Shown one piece after another: positions 12,907-23,903 of a stretch of 63,155 nt of DNA. The stretch covers positions 1 to 63,155 of the forward strand of contig JARVKI010000155.1 in NCBI GenBank assembly GCA_036674765.1, read 5' to 3'. Every line of letters starts with the position of its first letter. Positions within the stretch are counted from its first letter, which is position 1. The position numbers and the translations under genes are program-made. The notes under the pieces are model-generated. The model saw nothing but the letters and a program-made list of their open reading frames with translations. It had not been told where the DNA came from and ran no database searches. The stretch comes from Seiridium cupressi. Its lineage: Eukaryota; Ascomycota; Sordariomycetes; Amphisphaeriales; Sporocadaceae.

Positions 12907-13640
12907 TAAGATTTTTGTCGTTTGAGATCTGAAGTTTTCGAAGCTCAATCTATATCAATTATTCTGCGCTTTTTTCTCCCACAAATAGATTCGCAGAACT
13001 GTTTGAGAAGAGATTGTACTTATGATATTTCATGTGCCATAACGTGATAATATAAAATAAAGATATTTCTTACGCAAATCTGAGTTAAGAGATGACCTAT
13101 TAGTGCGGACACATGTCAATGTTGGTTACGGGCTATTGGTAGAAATTAACAGAACGATAAAACTAGGGTTAGCAGTGTCTATACTCATTTCAATACCAAC
13201 AAATCGCGTTATTACGATAGGATCCCTAAGATCAAGCACAACGAATCAGAACTGAAGAGCCGTAAGCCCCATAAACCATGCAATCAGCGGTATCGTAGAA
13301 TCCAAGTATACGAAGCGCAAACCCGGGAGAAAAAAAGATTATCTGAGAAGAGAGGTAATTACTCGCTATTCGTTTTATGGTAGCACTGTGGCACTCGGTA
13401 GGCTTCTGATATATGACAATATTTTCCACTGTTGATTATCACACGGGGATAACCAGCCAGTAGTTTCATACCAACGAAAACGTTTCGAGCTCTTTACTTG
13501 ATGACCTACTAGTCGATCTCCCCCAAAGCTCTCCTCGCATCACATGTTAGTTTTCCAACTCGACGAAACCGAGCAATTCCCATACCTCGCCGTTTCTCAC
13601 TGGACGAAGTAGTAGAGGCAAATATACCCCATAGACTATA
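12907..13640. other. Intergenic region
   Basis: AT-rich stretches follow the dehydrogenase stop. No supported gene, RNA or repeat was seen. Confidence 0.4.
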
Positions 13641-13649
13641 CACAGCGAA

Positions 13650-15756
13650 TCACCAACCATGGGCGCGACTAGGACTATCTCCCCAGCTTGGCTTGTTGTG
13701 TCTCTCTGGCGTTCTTTTCCGGAAACCGCCTTCTATCCGAACATGCTCTCCATAAACCGTACACAACTTCCGCCGCGTTGCCGCGAATTTGTTGCAGACC
13801 CTGATGTGGAATGCCATCAGCTTGTAGCGGTTCAGAAGAGCCAGTGTCTTGGACGCTGGCAGGCCGCAATGGGCTTGTAGAAGTGCAAGCCATTTCTTGA
13901 ACGTATCCGTCGCCAGGTGCTTGGTCTTGTCCTTATTATTCTCATCTCCAAGCACACAAGAACGGGTCAGGTACTGAACATTCCCGGCCGTGGTTGAATT
14001 CTGATATATAAAGTTCTAGATCACGCAGATATTGTGTATGTGTTTGGGCGATTCCCATTCTTGGAAGACTTCTTGGGTCATCTCCAGCTCTCGACTCGTC
14101 CAGGTGATCTGGCCTATCCTGTAGCCAAACACAAGCAGTACTTATGGGCCTCTGATGCTCCATACTGGCTGCGAGTGAAGCGTACTCCTGTGAAGATACG
14201 ACAGATCTGGGCTACGCAGGTAGTTCTCATCTACCCATACTTCCCTAGTGTCTCGAGTCCAGTTGAGAACCCAAGAACGGTGTTTATCGTGCCTTGGAAC
14301 TGGGGTGTCACCAGCCCACAACAAAACGTTCAATGTCCCGGTACGGCTGAGAACGGCCGCAGTCAACGTTCGAAACACATCTGGCAGTTGCTCTGAAGAT
14401 TTCATTTCGGGTAGATTAATGTCCAGTCGACCAAGGACCTCTCGGGCCCCGTGAGATTTGTCTTGAGGGTCAGAAAACCTTTGACGCAAAAGCTCATGGA
14501 CGGCCGCCCCAGCTGGGTGGAGCAAGATATTTTCTCTATTGCTCAACTCCAGTCCTTCAACCCCTTCCTTGGCCCCTCCGACGAAGGATAGTAGAAGCGA
14601 AAAGGTTACCAGACCGAGGAAGAAGTGTAGAGTGGGACTCAACGTCCAGTCGAGTTTCCAAGAAAAGAGCAGGGTGCAAGATAGGGCCAAGGCCACATAC
14701 TTGAATTCATCCGCGAGCAGTAGAATCTTGATGACGGGAATCGTATGGGTTGCCTTGATCAACTAGAATGGTTGTTGAGAGAGGACCGATGACTTCCGAC
14801 TGCTTTTGCTCCCTTCGTTTCCAAGATGAATTCGAGCCCATATCGTCACCAGTGAGAGCCAGGAAAGAAAGTGGTTGTCAGTCACCCGATGAAGTGACAT
14901 GAAAGCAACGTCATGTAGAATGCAGCGCCATGCTAGCCGCTTGCTTCCGCAGAGTATCCATGGGTTCTCGTTGAGCACAGCTTCTTGTAGTGTCCAAATC
15001 CTGGTCATCCATTCTCGTCCGAGGACCTGAAGAACATTACGACCAGGAACAGTCTGATCGTACATGGAGACACCGCTGCCGATAGCTTCGCGCCAGACCT
15101 CTCGAGCTCCACCTTTATATCTGATGAGTCCAATACTATGTTTGTAGTATCACAACATGCACTTACCAGGGTGATTCCACAATATTTGAACGACTTCCAG
15201 GTAGCGGCTGAAGAACGTCCTCCAAAATGCGCGGAAGTAAGCAGACCTTGTGATTCGATAGCGATGTTTACCGATCGGATTCGGGAGATCTTGGAAACCA
15301 GCCACTCTCAGATACGATATTGTCTGGTCGCTCTTTTCATCTCCCTTTCCAAGCCATCAACTGTATTTGATGCAGCTTCTCTGTTCCGTCCCGTTGATTC
15401 ATAAATATTGCATCAATCCACATCAGAATGGACACGTCCTTGTTTCGGCCCGGATCACTGCAATCAGCATCGCGCTGCAGATGGTGCAGAGCATTCCAGC
15501 AGTTTTACGTTATTGGAGTAGGAATATTGTTGCAGGATATCACGTGCGAGCCTATCGCAGGCGCTCGCCAGACGTAAGGCAACGCCACGAATTGAGGTTT
15601 CTCCGACAGCTTGACAACTCTTAGACTGCACTCGATTCGATCGTCGTTTCTAGCCGCCGGCCGCAGATAAAGCAGACGTATCGAGTCTGCGTCATCTGGC
15701 AGAGGAACGTTTGCGATTACTTCTAAGCCAAGCGGCCTGTCAGGAGAGTGCATCAT
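13650..15756 (-). CDS. HET-domain (heterokaryon incompatibility) protein
   Basis: This multi-exon gene starts at an ATG at 15756 or 15753. HET-domain (PF06985) blocks appear in the expected order. The first is IRLLYLRPAARND and FVALPYVW (the usual ALSYVWG block, here altered). Next come WIDAIFMNQRDGTEKLHQI near 15380-15440 (usual WIDAxCINQ, Cys changed to Phe) and LGREWMTRIWTLQEAVL near 14980-15030. The C-terminal part includes a hydrophobic segment near 14700-14600 and SWVLNW (usual SWVPDW), and probably continues through 13955-13650. The exon between 15360 and 15130 must be bounded by introns, because the simple frame meets a stop just after the second block. I could not settle every junction, so minor decay is possible. 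Known role: allorecognition-triggered cell death in filamentous fungi. Confidence 0.7.
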
Positions 15757-15767
15757 ATGAGTGAATG

Positions 15768-15793
15768 TTTTTTTTTTTTTTTTTTTTTTTTTT
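15768..15793 (-). repeat. Homopolymer A26 (T26 on + strand) upstream of HET start codon
   Basis: A run of 26 T on the plus strand ends 12 bases before the HET-domain start codon. On the sense strand it is a poly-A tract in the presumed 5' leader. Its length may be imprecise because of sequencing slippage. Confidence 0.85.
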
Positions 15794-15799
15794 CGTAGC

Positions 15800-17142
15800 C
15801 CAAGCTCGATCATATTTATCACTCCCCGAAACGTTAAGCACACTGATTGGTAGTTTCTAGGAACTGTTAGAAGTGATGACATCACGTGATCATTGAGGCT
15901 ATGTAGGGGGACGGAAAAGTCTTATCTCGGAACGATGGATCCGACTGACGTTAGCTCACCACATTTGACATCCCGCTGAGTCAGCGGGCGCGACTAGGGA
16001 TGCCCTTCTTGCTGTCATCTCCGAATCATCCATTGATGAAAATACTCATTAGTAAATTCGACACTCCACTAAAGGTTTTGACCAATAGCACACCTTGAAT
16101 TCAACGAAAAGTAACATCCAACAACAGTATATCACAAGAGGCTAAAGCTGGTGAATCTCTATGTCTTCCCACGTTACATTTAAGACCAAGTCCCATATCA
16201 TCCGATTTCGCGCACTTGAGTTCTCCAGGTCCCCTCAACCTTGACAACGAGCCGCTATCCTAGTTTTGGTTCAGACAGCTGGAAAATGTTTCACTGAAAC
16301 GATGATATTAATCAGGAATACATCTTTCACCACGGACTCACAATTCTGCCAACATAAGATAAGGTGGCCAGGGCATAATCGAAAACGTTTGTTCTTTGAC
16401 AGGGGTGAAAATAGTTCCCTGTACTTTCCTCCCTAAACAAACCTATCAGGTATCATGCTGCAGCATCTGGCAGGACTCAATGGCCATAAGATCTAATCAT
16501 GTAATGAGGCACGTATGGTATGCATGTACGGCAGCAGGACCTGCTTATCTGATAACTGACCACTTGCTCACCTTACGCTGGTTTACGTGTAAAATAACTG
16601 GCAGCAAAATGAGTATGAAGGGGGCTTGATTGAGCTAACTATTTCCCAATGGGAACGGACGGGATTTGCCCGGATTGCGGTGGCCTACGCCACACCGCTA
16701 CCACAGCGACCAACGCCGGCTGCGGGTATAGCATTGTGGTGTTCTGGTTTCCGGGCGTTCTGACAAACATGAACACTCAATTTTACATTTTCCACACTGC
16801 TCAAGGCTTACATCTGCGCAGTTACGAGGCTGTGCTGGCACATTGTTCCGGAATTGCCTTGGTCATCTACGCATGTCGGAACGTAAAATATTTGTTATCC
16901 ATCATCGCCCTGCTCGTGCATTTCCCAGGTGCTGAGTTGGTCAAAATAGCTGCATTGACCTAAATGAATGTTCTAAATGCGACGCCAATGTTTTTCCTGT
17001 ATCCTCTTAACAAAACCCAAATTGATTCAATGAATGTCCTAGACGTCATGCCACTGTCTACTCTGTGTTCTACCATTCATCCATAGCATCCCCCCATATA
17101 ACGATCCAATAGTCTTATAGTGACCAAGACCGTATAGTTGGA
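15800..17142. other. Gene-poor stretch with a short degenerate direct repeat
   Basis: No supported gene was found; the open frames near 16396-16963 show no family motif. Bases 16963-16991 and 17029-17057 form an imperfect direct repeat beginning AATGAATGT. Confidence 0.4.
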
Positions 17143-17648
17143 CTAGTAGGTAGTTCCGTAGCAAACTCCTCCACCTGTAGGGAGATACATGCAACCGTCG
17201 CAGCCAGCAAAATAGCAGGTCTGGTCATCGTGACACCAAGTGCCCGCGACACAGCCAAATCGTGTTTCGAGCGGAGTGTCTTCAGCCCGTGGCTTACTAG
17301 TACCGGGAATTTGATCCCGCTTGGCATCAGCTTTTACACCTGCAGCGGCCTTGATCTTCGCGATTTCGGAATCTGTCAGTTGCACTGAACCCGTAACCTT
17401 GCCGTCCTTGTCCACACGCTGCACACGGCCGTCGTTCTTCAGTTCAAAGTGGCCGCTGCCTTCTCTGTGGAATGTGTGCAAGACAGTGGTCATGTTGCGC
17501 TGTTGGTAATTCCAAGGTCAGAAGATGTCAGTGTGAGGAACAGTGGATTTCATACATCAGTTGGTGCCCGTACTCTGTGTGCTGGTGAGGCCATGGCGAC
17601 TTCGGAGGCCATCACCGCGAAGACAAACTTGGTGAGTGAGAATTGCAT
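17143..17648 (-). CDS. Small secreted cysteine-rich protein (149 aa)
   Basis: Exon 1 (17648-17556) encodes a signal peptide starting MQFSLTKFVFAVMASEVAMA. A 56-bp intron (donor GTATGA, acceptor CAG) joins exon 2 (17499-17143). The mature protein has a charged middle (KNDGRVQRVDKDGK) and a compact C-terminal cysteine module (17270-17143) with six Cys, including the patterns CYFAGCDGC and GGVCYG. A TATA-like box lies about 125 bp upstream. It is predicted to be secreted; effector, antimicrobial or cell-surface roles are all possible, and I recognise no named family. Confidence 0.75.
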
Positions 17649-18490
17649 ATTGTTGATCGTGAATAGAAGGAGACTTTAAAAGCTTTTACTGTATGAAAAA
17701 GTTGATGTTGGAGGTCTAGTTGCTAGTTGCGTATGAATACAGATTGCTAACTGAACTCAAGGGATAATCTTTTTATATACAGCATGAACTACACCAGTCC
17801 CCAAGTAAAGGGTTATCCTTTCCACAAATACCACAATGATGACGTCTGAGCCCTGATTTCAGAGTCTAAAAATTGATTCGCCGATCATGTTGATCCTACC
17901 TTTCCTCGCGAGAATGAGACTTGTTCCGCAATCCATATACAAGATCCTGAACAGATCCGTAGGATCTGAGGCGGGTGGGGTTATATTGAGAGAGCTCAAA
18001 AGCCACATCACAATTCAAATGACCAATGCAGATCTCCACTTCTGCAGGCAAGACTCCACGAGCATTTCGAAAGGCGTAGCACATGAATGGGACAATCAGG
18101 CCATTTAGGTTACAAGGAAAGATCTGACATGTCCCTTCGAGTTTTACATGCTTAGAACCAGCCATTAAGCCAGACTTCTTATACATCACTAATAAGCAAA
18201 ATAAACATCTTGGTTGATGCGATGTGCAGCCTTCAGGAGGCTAAATTCAACCTTTCCTTTTCGTGAGCGTTTCGGCGCTAGAAAGAGTGGGGTAGAGTCC
18301 CAAAAAAGGTTTGAAAGGGTTTGTGTTTCCATCAAGGTATAGCACGCTAGTGCCGGTTAACCTTGGCGTCGTGCGATAAGAGTGTCTCCAGCCAATGAAA
18401 GTCGTACTGAGGAAGATTGAAGAATCGCCTCCGCAATGTCCTGGTCGTTGCCAAGCCGGAAAGAGTCTAGTACAGCCTCGTTTCTATATA
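17649..18490. other. Intergenic, holds TATA box of the 17.1-kb secreted-protein gene
   Basis: On the minus strand TATATAAAA (17779-17771) sits about 125 bp before the start codon and is the likely core promoter. The remaining bases up to the transposon show nothing supportable. Confidence 0.5.
17771..17779 (-). promoter_or_regulatory. TATA box of secreted-protein gene
   Basis: TATATAAAA on the minus strand, about 123-131 bases upstream of the ATG at 17648. Confidence 0.5.
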
Positions 18491-18541
18491 CAGTATGTGG
18501 CAATGATTTTGAACCCCTGTTCAGTACCGCCAAGCCGTGCT
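18491..18541 (+). repeat. Left terminal inverted repeat
   Basis: The 51-base left TIR begins CAGTATGTGG and contains GAACCCCTGTTCAGTACC. It is preceded by TA. Confidence 0.9.
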
Positions 18542-18665
18542 AGACTAAATTGGTGTAGCGCCACGCTGTTTTTACTGACGCGCTTTGCCAGCACCAATCA
18601 ACAACAACAGCACCTCGTCGTCGCCGTCGCCCACGCGTTTTGTGGTATTGTTCGAGGTCGCCAGC

Positions 18666-18835
18666 TATGGCTCGAAAAGGCGCCTGATACTGGAGAAACC
18701 CTCGAGGCCCTCGTCGCCGCCGCAAAGGAGGCCTGGCACGCAATATCTAAACAGATACTCAAAAACGCATCGAACGGTATGCCGAAACGCGTGGAGGCAA
18801 TTATCAAGGCTGAAGGCTGGTACACAGATAAATAA
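18666..18835 (+). pseudogene. Tc1/mariner transposase remnant (N-terminal stub joined to C-terminus)
   Basis: An ATG at 18666 starts MARKGA, after which the sequence jumps to the transposase C-terminus in another frame. That part reads EALVAAAKEAWHAISKQIL, then MPKRVEAIIKAEGWYTDK and a stop at about 18833-18835. The end matches the Tc1 family C-terminal signature (W..I....L, SMP.R..AVI.A.G..T.Y). The DNA-binding domains and the DDE catalytic core are missing. Confidence 0.8.
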
Positions 18836-18902
18836 TAAAAGCGGCGTGAGCCACCTATCCTGATTAAGAAACGTACCGAATCCATCTATCCTGATTTGGC
18901 AA

Positions 18903-18953
18903 AGCACGGCTTGGCGGTACTGAACAGGGGTTCAAAATTATGGCCACATACTG
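18903..18953 (-). repeat. Right terminal inverted repeat
   Basis: Reverse complement of the left TIR with about two mismatches. It is followed by TA. Confidence 0.9.
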
Positions 18954-18956
18954 TAT

Positions 18957-19606
18957 GAATCTTTAATCCCTACATATCAGGGGTTATCGGATAGACTAAT
19001 GCAAATACGCAAAGATCGGCATATTTCAAACTTTAATGCTTGTTATTACAAGGTTGTCGCCATGAGCATAGGATGGCACCTGATATTCCCTGTAAGCTAG
19101 CTCTCAAAGATATCTTGGATCCAGGTTGTGGTCGCTAACCGAATATGACCTTGAGTGTGTTTTCTGGATTCTCTGATGGAGACAATCCGTCGATCTATAC
19201 CTTACAAACGTGACACTTCCCTATGATCGCCAGGCACGGCTGCCAACAAGAGTATAGAAGTTATGATCGTCGTGAAGCACAGCTTCTTCACGATTATTTT
19301 TAGCCCTTGAGCTCTTGGATGAATGGATCAAGTGTACTCAATGTCGATTGTGACGTCGAAGAGTGTGTTTTCAGAACGGCATAAGTAAGGTAAGTACAAT
19401 TACGTAGCTTATGCGAAGACGGAAAGAAGTTCGATATCGAACATTCGAATATAAATATTTCATCTTCAGGCTATTTCTCAATTTTAAGACTCATCATCAA
19501 TCAAATCTCTTTGAAGCAACATCGGCAGTCAGATCTGTTTCAAAACCCCCTATTTTAACCCTTCAACATTCCATCTTATTATCAGTACATAACAAACCCC
19601 AACACA
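18957..19606. other. Intergenic, promoter of secreted-protein gene at right end
   Basis: TATAAATA at 19450-19457 lies about 150 bp before the next start codon. Otherwise no feature was recognised. Confidence 0.5.
19450..19457 (+). promoter_or_regulatory. TATA box
   Basis: Consensus TATAAATA about 150 bp upstream of the ATG at 19607. Confidence 0.5.
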
Positions 19607-20017
19607 ATGCAGTTCTCTAACATCGTTCTTGCGGCTCTCATCTCCTACGCCAGCGCCAGCTGCAACAGCGGGGGTAACGAATGGGGAAGTGAAGCAGCTG
19701 CACTGGCTAAGCAGGCATGCGACAATCTCCTCAGCGGCGACTACGGCCCTTCCAACGCGTACAACGGTGTGAAGTCCACTTGTTTCAACCAGAACAATGA
19801 GAAGTACGAATTTCAGATTTGGCACATCCGAGACGGTTACCGCAACCTGCCGCCCGCGGAGTGCCTCGACGGGTTAACAAAGGAAACCAACTGCAAGCAT
19901 GGCGGCAAGACGTCATACGGCAACTGGAAATACAGGTAGGCTTGCATTGCCACTGATGAAATATGCGATGTTCTGACGTGACTGTCTAGGGCTGACCCAA
20001 ACGCCGGAGCTTGCTGA
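19607..20017 (+). CDS. Small secreted cysteine-containing protein (118 aa)
   Basis: Start codon context is CACAATG. Exon 1 (19607-19935) encodes a signal peptide MQFSNIVLAALISYASA followed by a mature part starting SCNSGGNEW. A 54-bp intron (donor GTAGGC, acceptor CTAG) joins exon 2 (19990-20017), which adds ADPNAGAC and TGA. Five Cys occur in the first exon's mature part and one is the last residue. The C-terminal layout (W.IRDG, C.DGL, C..GG, W.Y, DPN.G.C) recalls a family of fungal secreted hypothetical proteins. Function unknown; extracellular location is predicted from the signal peptide. Confidence 0.8.
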
Positions 20018-20615
20018 GAGCACTTTTTCGGTTGATACGCCGTACTACGACCACCTCGGTCGCATCCAAGTCTAAATGACGATCTTTAGTCGATGGAACA
20101 AGTTGGGGCATTTGGATGTTTGACGACTCTCTCTTTTGTTGTTTCTTGTATCGAGCAAGCGGATTAGACTGTACTCAATAAACAACAATTCTACGCGATG
20201 TGCTTGCCTATGTCTTCACGGTTGTGTTGGATCCTGAAAAGTTGGTTGTTTTCTTGTGGTGGATTGGTGGGACTTATAGCCGTGGACCTCTTAAGGATAT
20301 AAATTGACACGTTCATTACGAACTCAGGTCTTCTAGCTAAGCTAGCACCATTTGGTCAACAAACACAACCGCAAAGGTCGTGTCCACTACTTGCCAGGTT
20401 GCTCGTCGCGCTCGAGCCTAGGCCGCGCTCCTTCGAGCCGCCGTTGAACACAAGCATCTATCTTAGTCAGTTCAATTCAGTTGATTATCAGTGTGGCAAT
20501 CAACTCCATCATCTCTAGATCCTCAAATATTATTGAAGGGGGCTGATGCCTCAATTCATTAGGTTGGCAACAGTTCATCAAATGATGGTGCTCAATCTAC
20601 TCAGGGCTTCCGCGG
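20018..20615. other. Intergenic region
   Basis: 3' flank of the secreted-protein gene; no supported feature. Confidence 0.4.
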
Positions 20616-20653
20616 TTACAATGCGTGGAAAATTGGGGGTATGGGTAAGGTGG

Positions 20654-20784
20654 GTGATGGGCACGCAATACGGGAGGAAAGCGAGTGTATTGTGGTGGCG
20701 AGGGAGAAGGAGGGAAGCTCCAGCTCCCATCCGTGAGGACTAAGTAAGGGAGAACCGCACAGACCACCTGTGGGGTTCCCATCA
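20654..20784. repeat. Direct duplication, copy 1
   Basis: Aligns with 23169-23296 in the same orientation. The right-hand 35 bases or so (AACCGCACAGACCACCTGTG and flanks) are nearly identical; the left part has scattered substitutions and a 3-base gap. Confidence 0.8.
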
Positions 20785-23168
20785 GTGGGCACTGTCGGCA
20801 GGACATTGACTGGGTCTCGCGGAATCCTACCTAAAGGGTTTTTTCCTGTGTTCCAAAGTATGTAGTCGCGAAGCCCGATACAATCACACCAGGCGATTGG
20901 AGCGACGAGCTGTCTCCGAAATTTCATCTGGTCAACCTCTTGTTGGATTGCGCTAGCCCTGTCACCACGGTGCAACCTCATGTCATTGTCGAGGAGGCAA
21001 TGGCGATGAACTCTACCACGGACTTGGAAACATGCAGCTTATATAAGGCCTATGTGGCAACCACCGGCAGATGGTATCCGTGCCTACTTGTGACGGAAAA
21101 GGATTAGCACTAATCTGACCGAGGTCGCAGTGCCCCCCTGTCTTTTATCTCTGGCTCGGTTGGGAAACTGGTCTGAAGACCTTAGCTGGGAATGTTAAAT
21201 TTCACCACGTTCGCACGCGGCATGGGCCGTTAGTGTCTCCACACTTCTAAATATGCCTCGCGCCATGTGCTAGCCTCCCTGTCATAATGTGGGGGTCGAC
21301 CAAAGATGCTCCATGGCTCTCGACCAGCGAGTCCGGAAGTGAATGAGGTTGGGATGTCTGCAGTGTCATCCACTTTGCAAGCTCGCACTGTGATCTCGCC
21401 TATCGTTGCCCTTTAACTACCGTATGTACCCTATGTAACGTCTCGGCAAGGTTCCGACCCGAGCATTGAGCTCCACGTCTTTATGCACGATAAAAATAGC
21501 CGATCTCATAGGCCGCTTTTATGTCAGACTTTTATGTATGTTGCGCGCCTCTTTACCATTTGATTGCAGCTCGCCGCCGTACCTACCCATGTCCGCTTTT
21601 GAAGGAGTCCAGCGGAGTCTCGAGCAAATGACTGAATATTTGACTCTTTGCGCCTTTTATCTGAAGCATTTCGTTCCAAAAGTCTACAGCCTGGAACAGC
21701 GCAGTACTGCATCATCGCTGTCATGGACGTCCGCCCCGGCATCTACAATAGTAGCATTTGCGCGATTTTCGTGTCCCGGTCTGTCGGTCAGATGACCCTT
21801 AGAAGCCGAAATAAGTGACATTGATTAATGAGGTTTTCCGGTTGGCAACTTGCAGACCGTTACCCGGGACAAGGCATTGTCATTTGGGTTGACGCCCGGA
21901 CGAAGCAGTAGCTGGGCCATGGTCTCGTGGCCTTCGATGGCTGTAGCTATGGAAGCATGGCTCAGCAACGATCCATCGCCATAACAGTTCACCTTGACCA
22001 TGAAGTCGCGTGAATGTCGGCCTCCTTCTGTTTTAAAACGTTGGTGGCTGGTGCGCGCCACACTGTGGCTGTATTCAGCCGGATGCTCTCCCACATCCTC
22101 CAAGGCTGCTCTCTGAGCAACACAATACAATATGTTGAGCATATACCTTTTGACGTTCTAGAAAAGCGTCTGCACTGTAATTCCAGAACCGGCGAAGGCA
22201 GCTATAACGACCGCCTCCCGTTCGCCACGAACAGCCAAACCTGAGCCCAGCAACTGTGCAGCAATCTGCTCACCCTCAAGTCCATGTCTCAAAATCCGTA
22301 TCGCGGCTTTGAATGTATATATGGTTATGTGAGCACTTACTTCGATCCACATTCCCAGGATACTTCTGTTTTCCCATTCCACTGCCACGATCATTGGCGG
22401 CAGACGATATTTAGGGCGTCCGATATGGTGTTGACGTCTGCGCCGGCGTCTGTCAGCATCTCTGCCAAACTTTTGCCTTTCCCGTGTAATATATTTCCCT
22501 ATTCACATCCTCGGATAATAAAATCTACACCAGCCTCGATTAGTATCCTTACGGTTTGACTACGACTCAGAGTACTGATGGTATTCTCGTTGCCTGACAC
22601 AGACGCAGCTAGAGGTACGGTCCCTGATTAGCCGATAACTGGGTTGACATAGATTTCAGTGGGTGATTTGCACTGTAACGAGACTTTTTTTTCTTTCTTA
22701 TTTTTTTATTAATAAAAAGGCCGAGAAAAGACGCCCGATATATGACCTCGGTTCCATCGTGTCAGGCTTTCAGATCTAAGACATACTGTACCCATTCCAG
22801 TATGGTGAGATGCAGGACGGCTCTTCTTCCCACAAGTGACTACGAATATCACAGTCAACCAAGCAGAGCCACGAGATCGTCACTCTCTCATCTCTTAGGA
22901 CATTAACATGGGGATGTTTCCCTATCTCTTGGACCGCTTCTCTGCGACGACCTGGTGAACATGTCACCCGCGGATGCGTGGGGAGTATCCAGAAAACCTT
23001 GGTGAACCCTACCAAGAGATCTTTGACATCGATCTTACCCCGTTTGCCGCCCATAAAATACTCTGCTGTTTTTTCAGCATCGACCCAGGCTCCTACACCA
23101 TGCCGGCTCATAAAGTATAGCAAATTTGCGCAGTATTGTAGACTTAAGACGAATTGACCATCTCCTTC

Positions 23169-23296
23169 TGATGGACGCACAACATGGGAGGATTGTGAGT
23201 GTATTGTGATGGAGGAGAAGGAGGGAAGCTCCTGCTCTCCTGCCATGAGGACTAGCTAAAGAGAGAACCGCACAGACCACCTGTGGGGTTCTCATC
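23169..23296. repeat. Direct duplication, copy 2
   Basis: Second copy of the segment at 20654-20784, about 2.5 kb away, inside the same decayed receptor locus. Confidence 0.8.
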
Positions 23297-23903
23297 ACCT
23301 TCAGAAAAGGCGAAATAGGAAACTGCTGAATTCTCTAAGCTATCAGACATGAGGTACTCATTGACAGAGAACATTGAGAAAGAAATATGCGGGTCGAATG
23401 CGTTTCATGAAGGGAATCTGGTCATGCTTTATGGGCCAAGGCTGGGAGATACAGTCACCGTGGATTGACTGGGCGTTCTCCAAGCCGGCCTTAATCTATT
23501 GCACGTGACGGCTCCTCTTCAATGAGCACCAGGGAGGAGACAAAAGTGAGAAAGAAGCGAACTATGATATGATTAGGAATGGTCATAGCCATTACAGTCC
23601 ATCAGGGCTTTTTTACAGAACGTGTTTCTGATCTCCTCTTTCGTTTTCCCTGGCAGCCCAAGGAACTTCATGTCTCTGGCCAGTAAGTTCTCGACAAACA
23701 TATTATTTCTCCATTTACACGGAATTCTCATCGAATGCCACCTGCAACTCGCACCAAGCAGCTATGAACTCTTTTATGTCTATCTCTTCGCGGCCAGTGA
23801 TCAGGATACGTGAATTCTTCGTGCTCCGCATGACCCGGTTAAGCCCTTCAATGATACATTGCCTTTCATCTGTATTTTCTGGGCGTTCGTCCAATGCGTA
23901 CAC

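Larger units (their letters stand above)
18491..18953 (+). mobile_element. Internally deleted Tc1/mariner-type element with TIRs and TA target site
   Basis: The ends are inverted repeats of about 50 bases: left 18491-18541 (from CAGTATGTGGC), right 18903-18953 (ending CCACATACTG). They match along their length except for about two bases. Both ends are directly flanked by the dinucleotide TA, the diagnostic target-site duplication of the Tc1/mariner superfamily. The 463-bp element is too short for an autonomous transposon. It keeps a start codon (18666) and the last 40 or so codons of a transposase, so it is an internal-deletion derivative (MITE-like) rather than an unrelated foldback. It was probably mobilised in trans by a full-length relative elsewhere in the genome. 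Confidence 0.9.
20616..23900 (-). pseudogene. Decayed NACHT-ankyrin locus
   Basis: Fragments of one or more STAND receptors lie on the minus strand in biologically sensible order. A NACHT-type piece lies at about 23900-23715 (YALDERPENTDERQCIIEGL, then RILITGREEID, i.e. Walker B and sensor-like blocks with the usual Asp of Walker B lost). Next is an unassigned segment at about 23246-22776. Ankyrin-like pieces follow around 22550-22400 (TVRILIEAGVD) and 22142-21825 (GHETMAQLLLRPGVNPND). Stops and frame changes separate the fragments and no continuous gene can be built. The leftmost segment (20981-20616) has no recognised domain and may be a separate relic. Known for the family: NLR-like receptors for non-self recognition. 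Confidence 0.55.

Noticed and set aside
16396..16963. Two adjacent plus-strand open frames
   Set aside because: No start context, splice sites or domain signature; composition matches the surrounding non-coding DNA.
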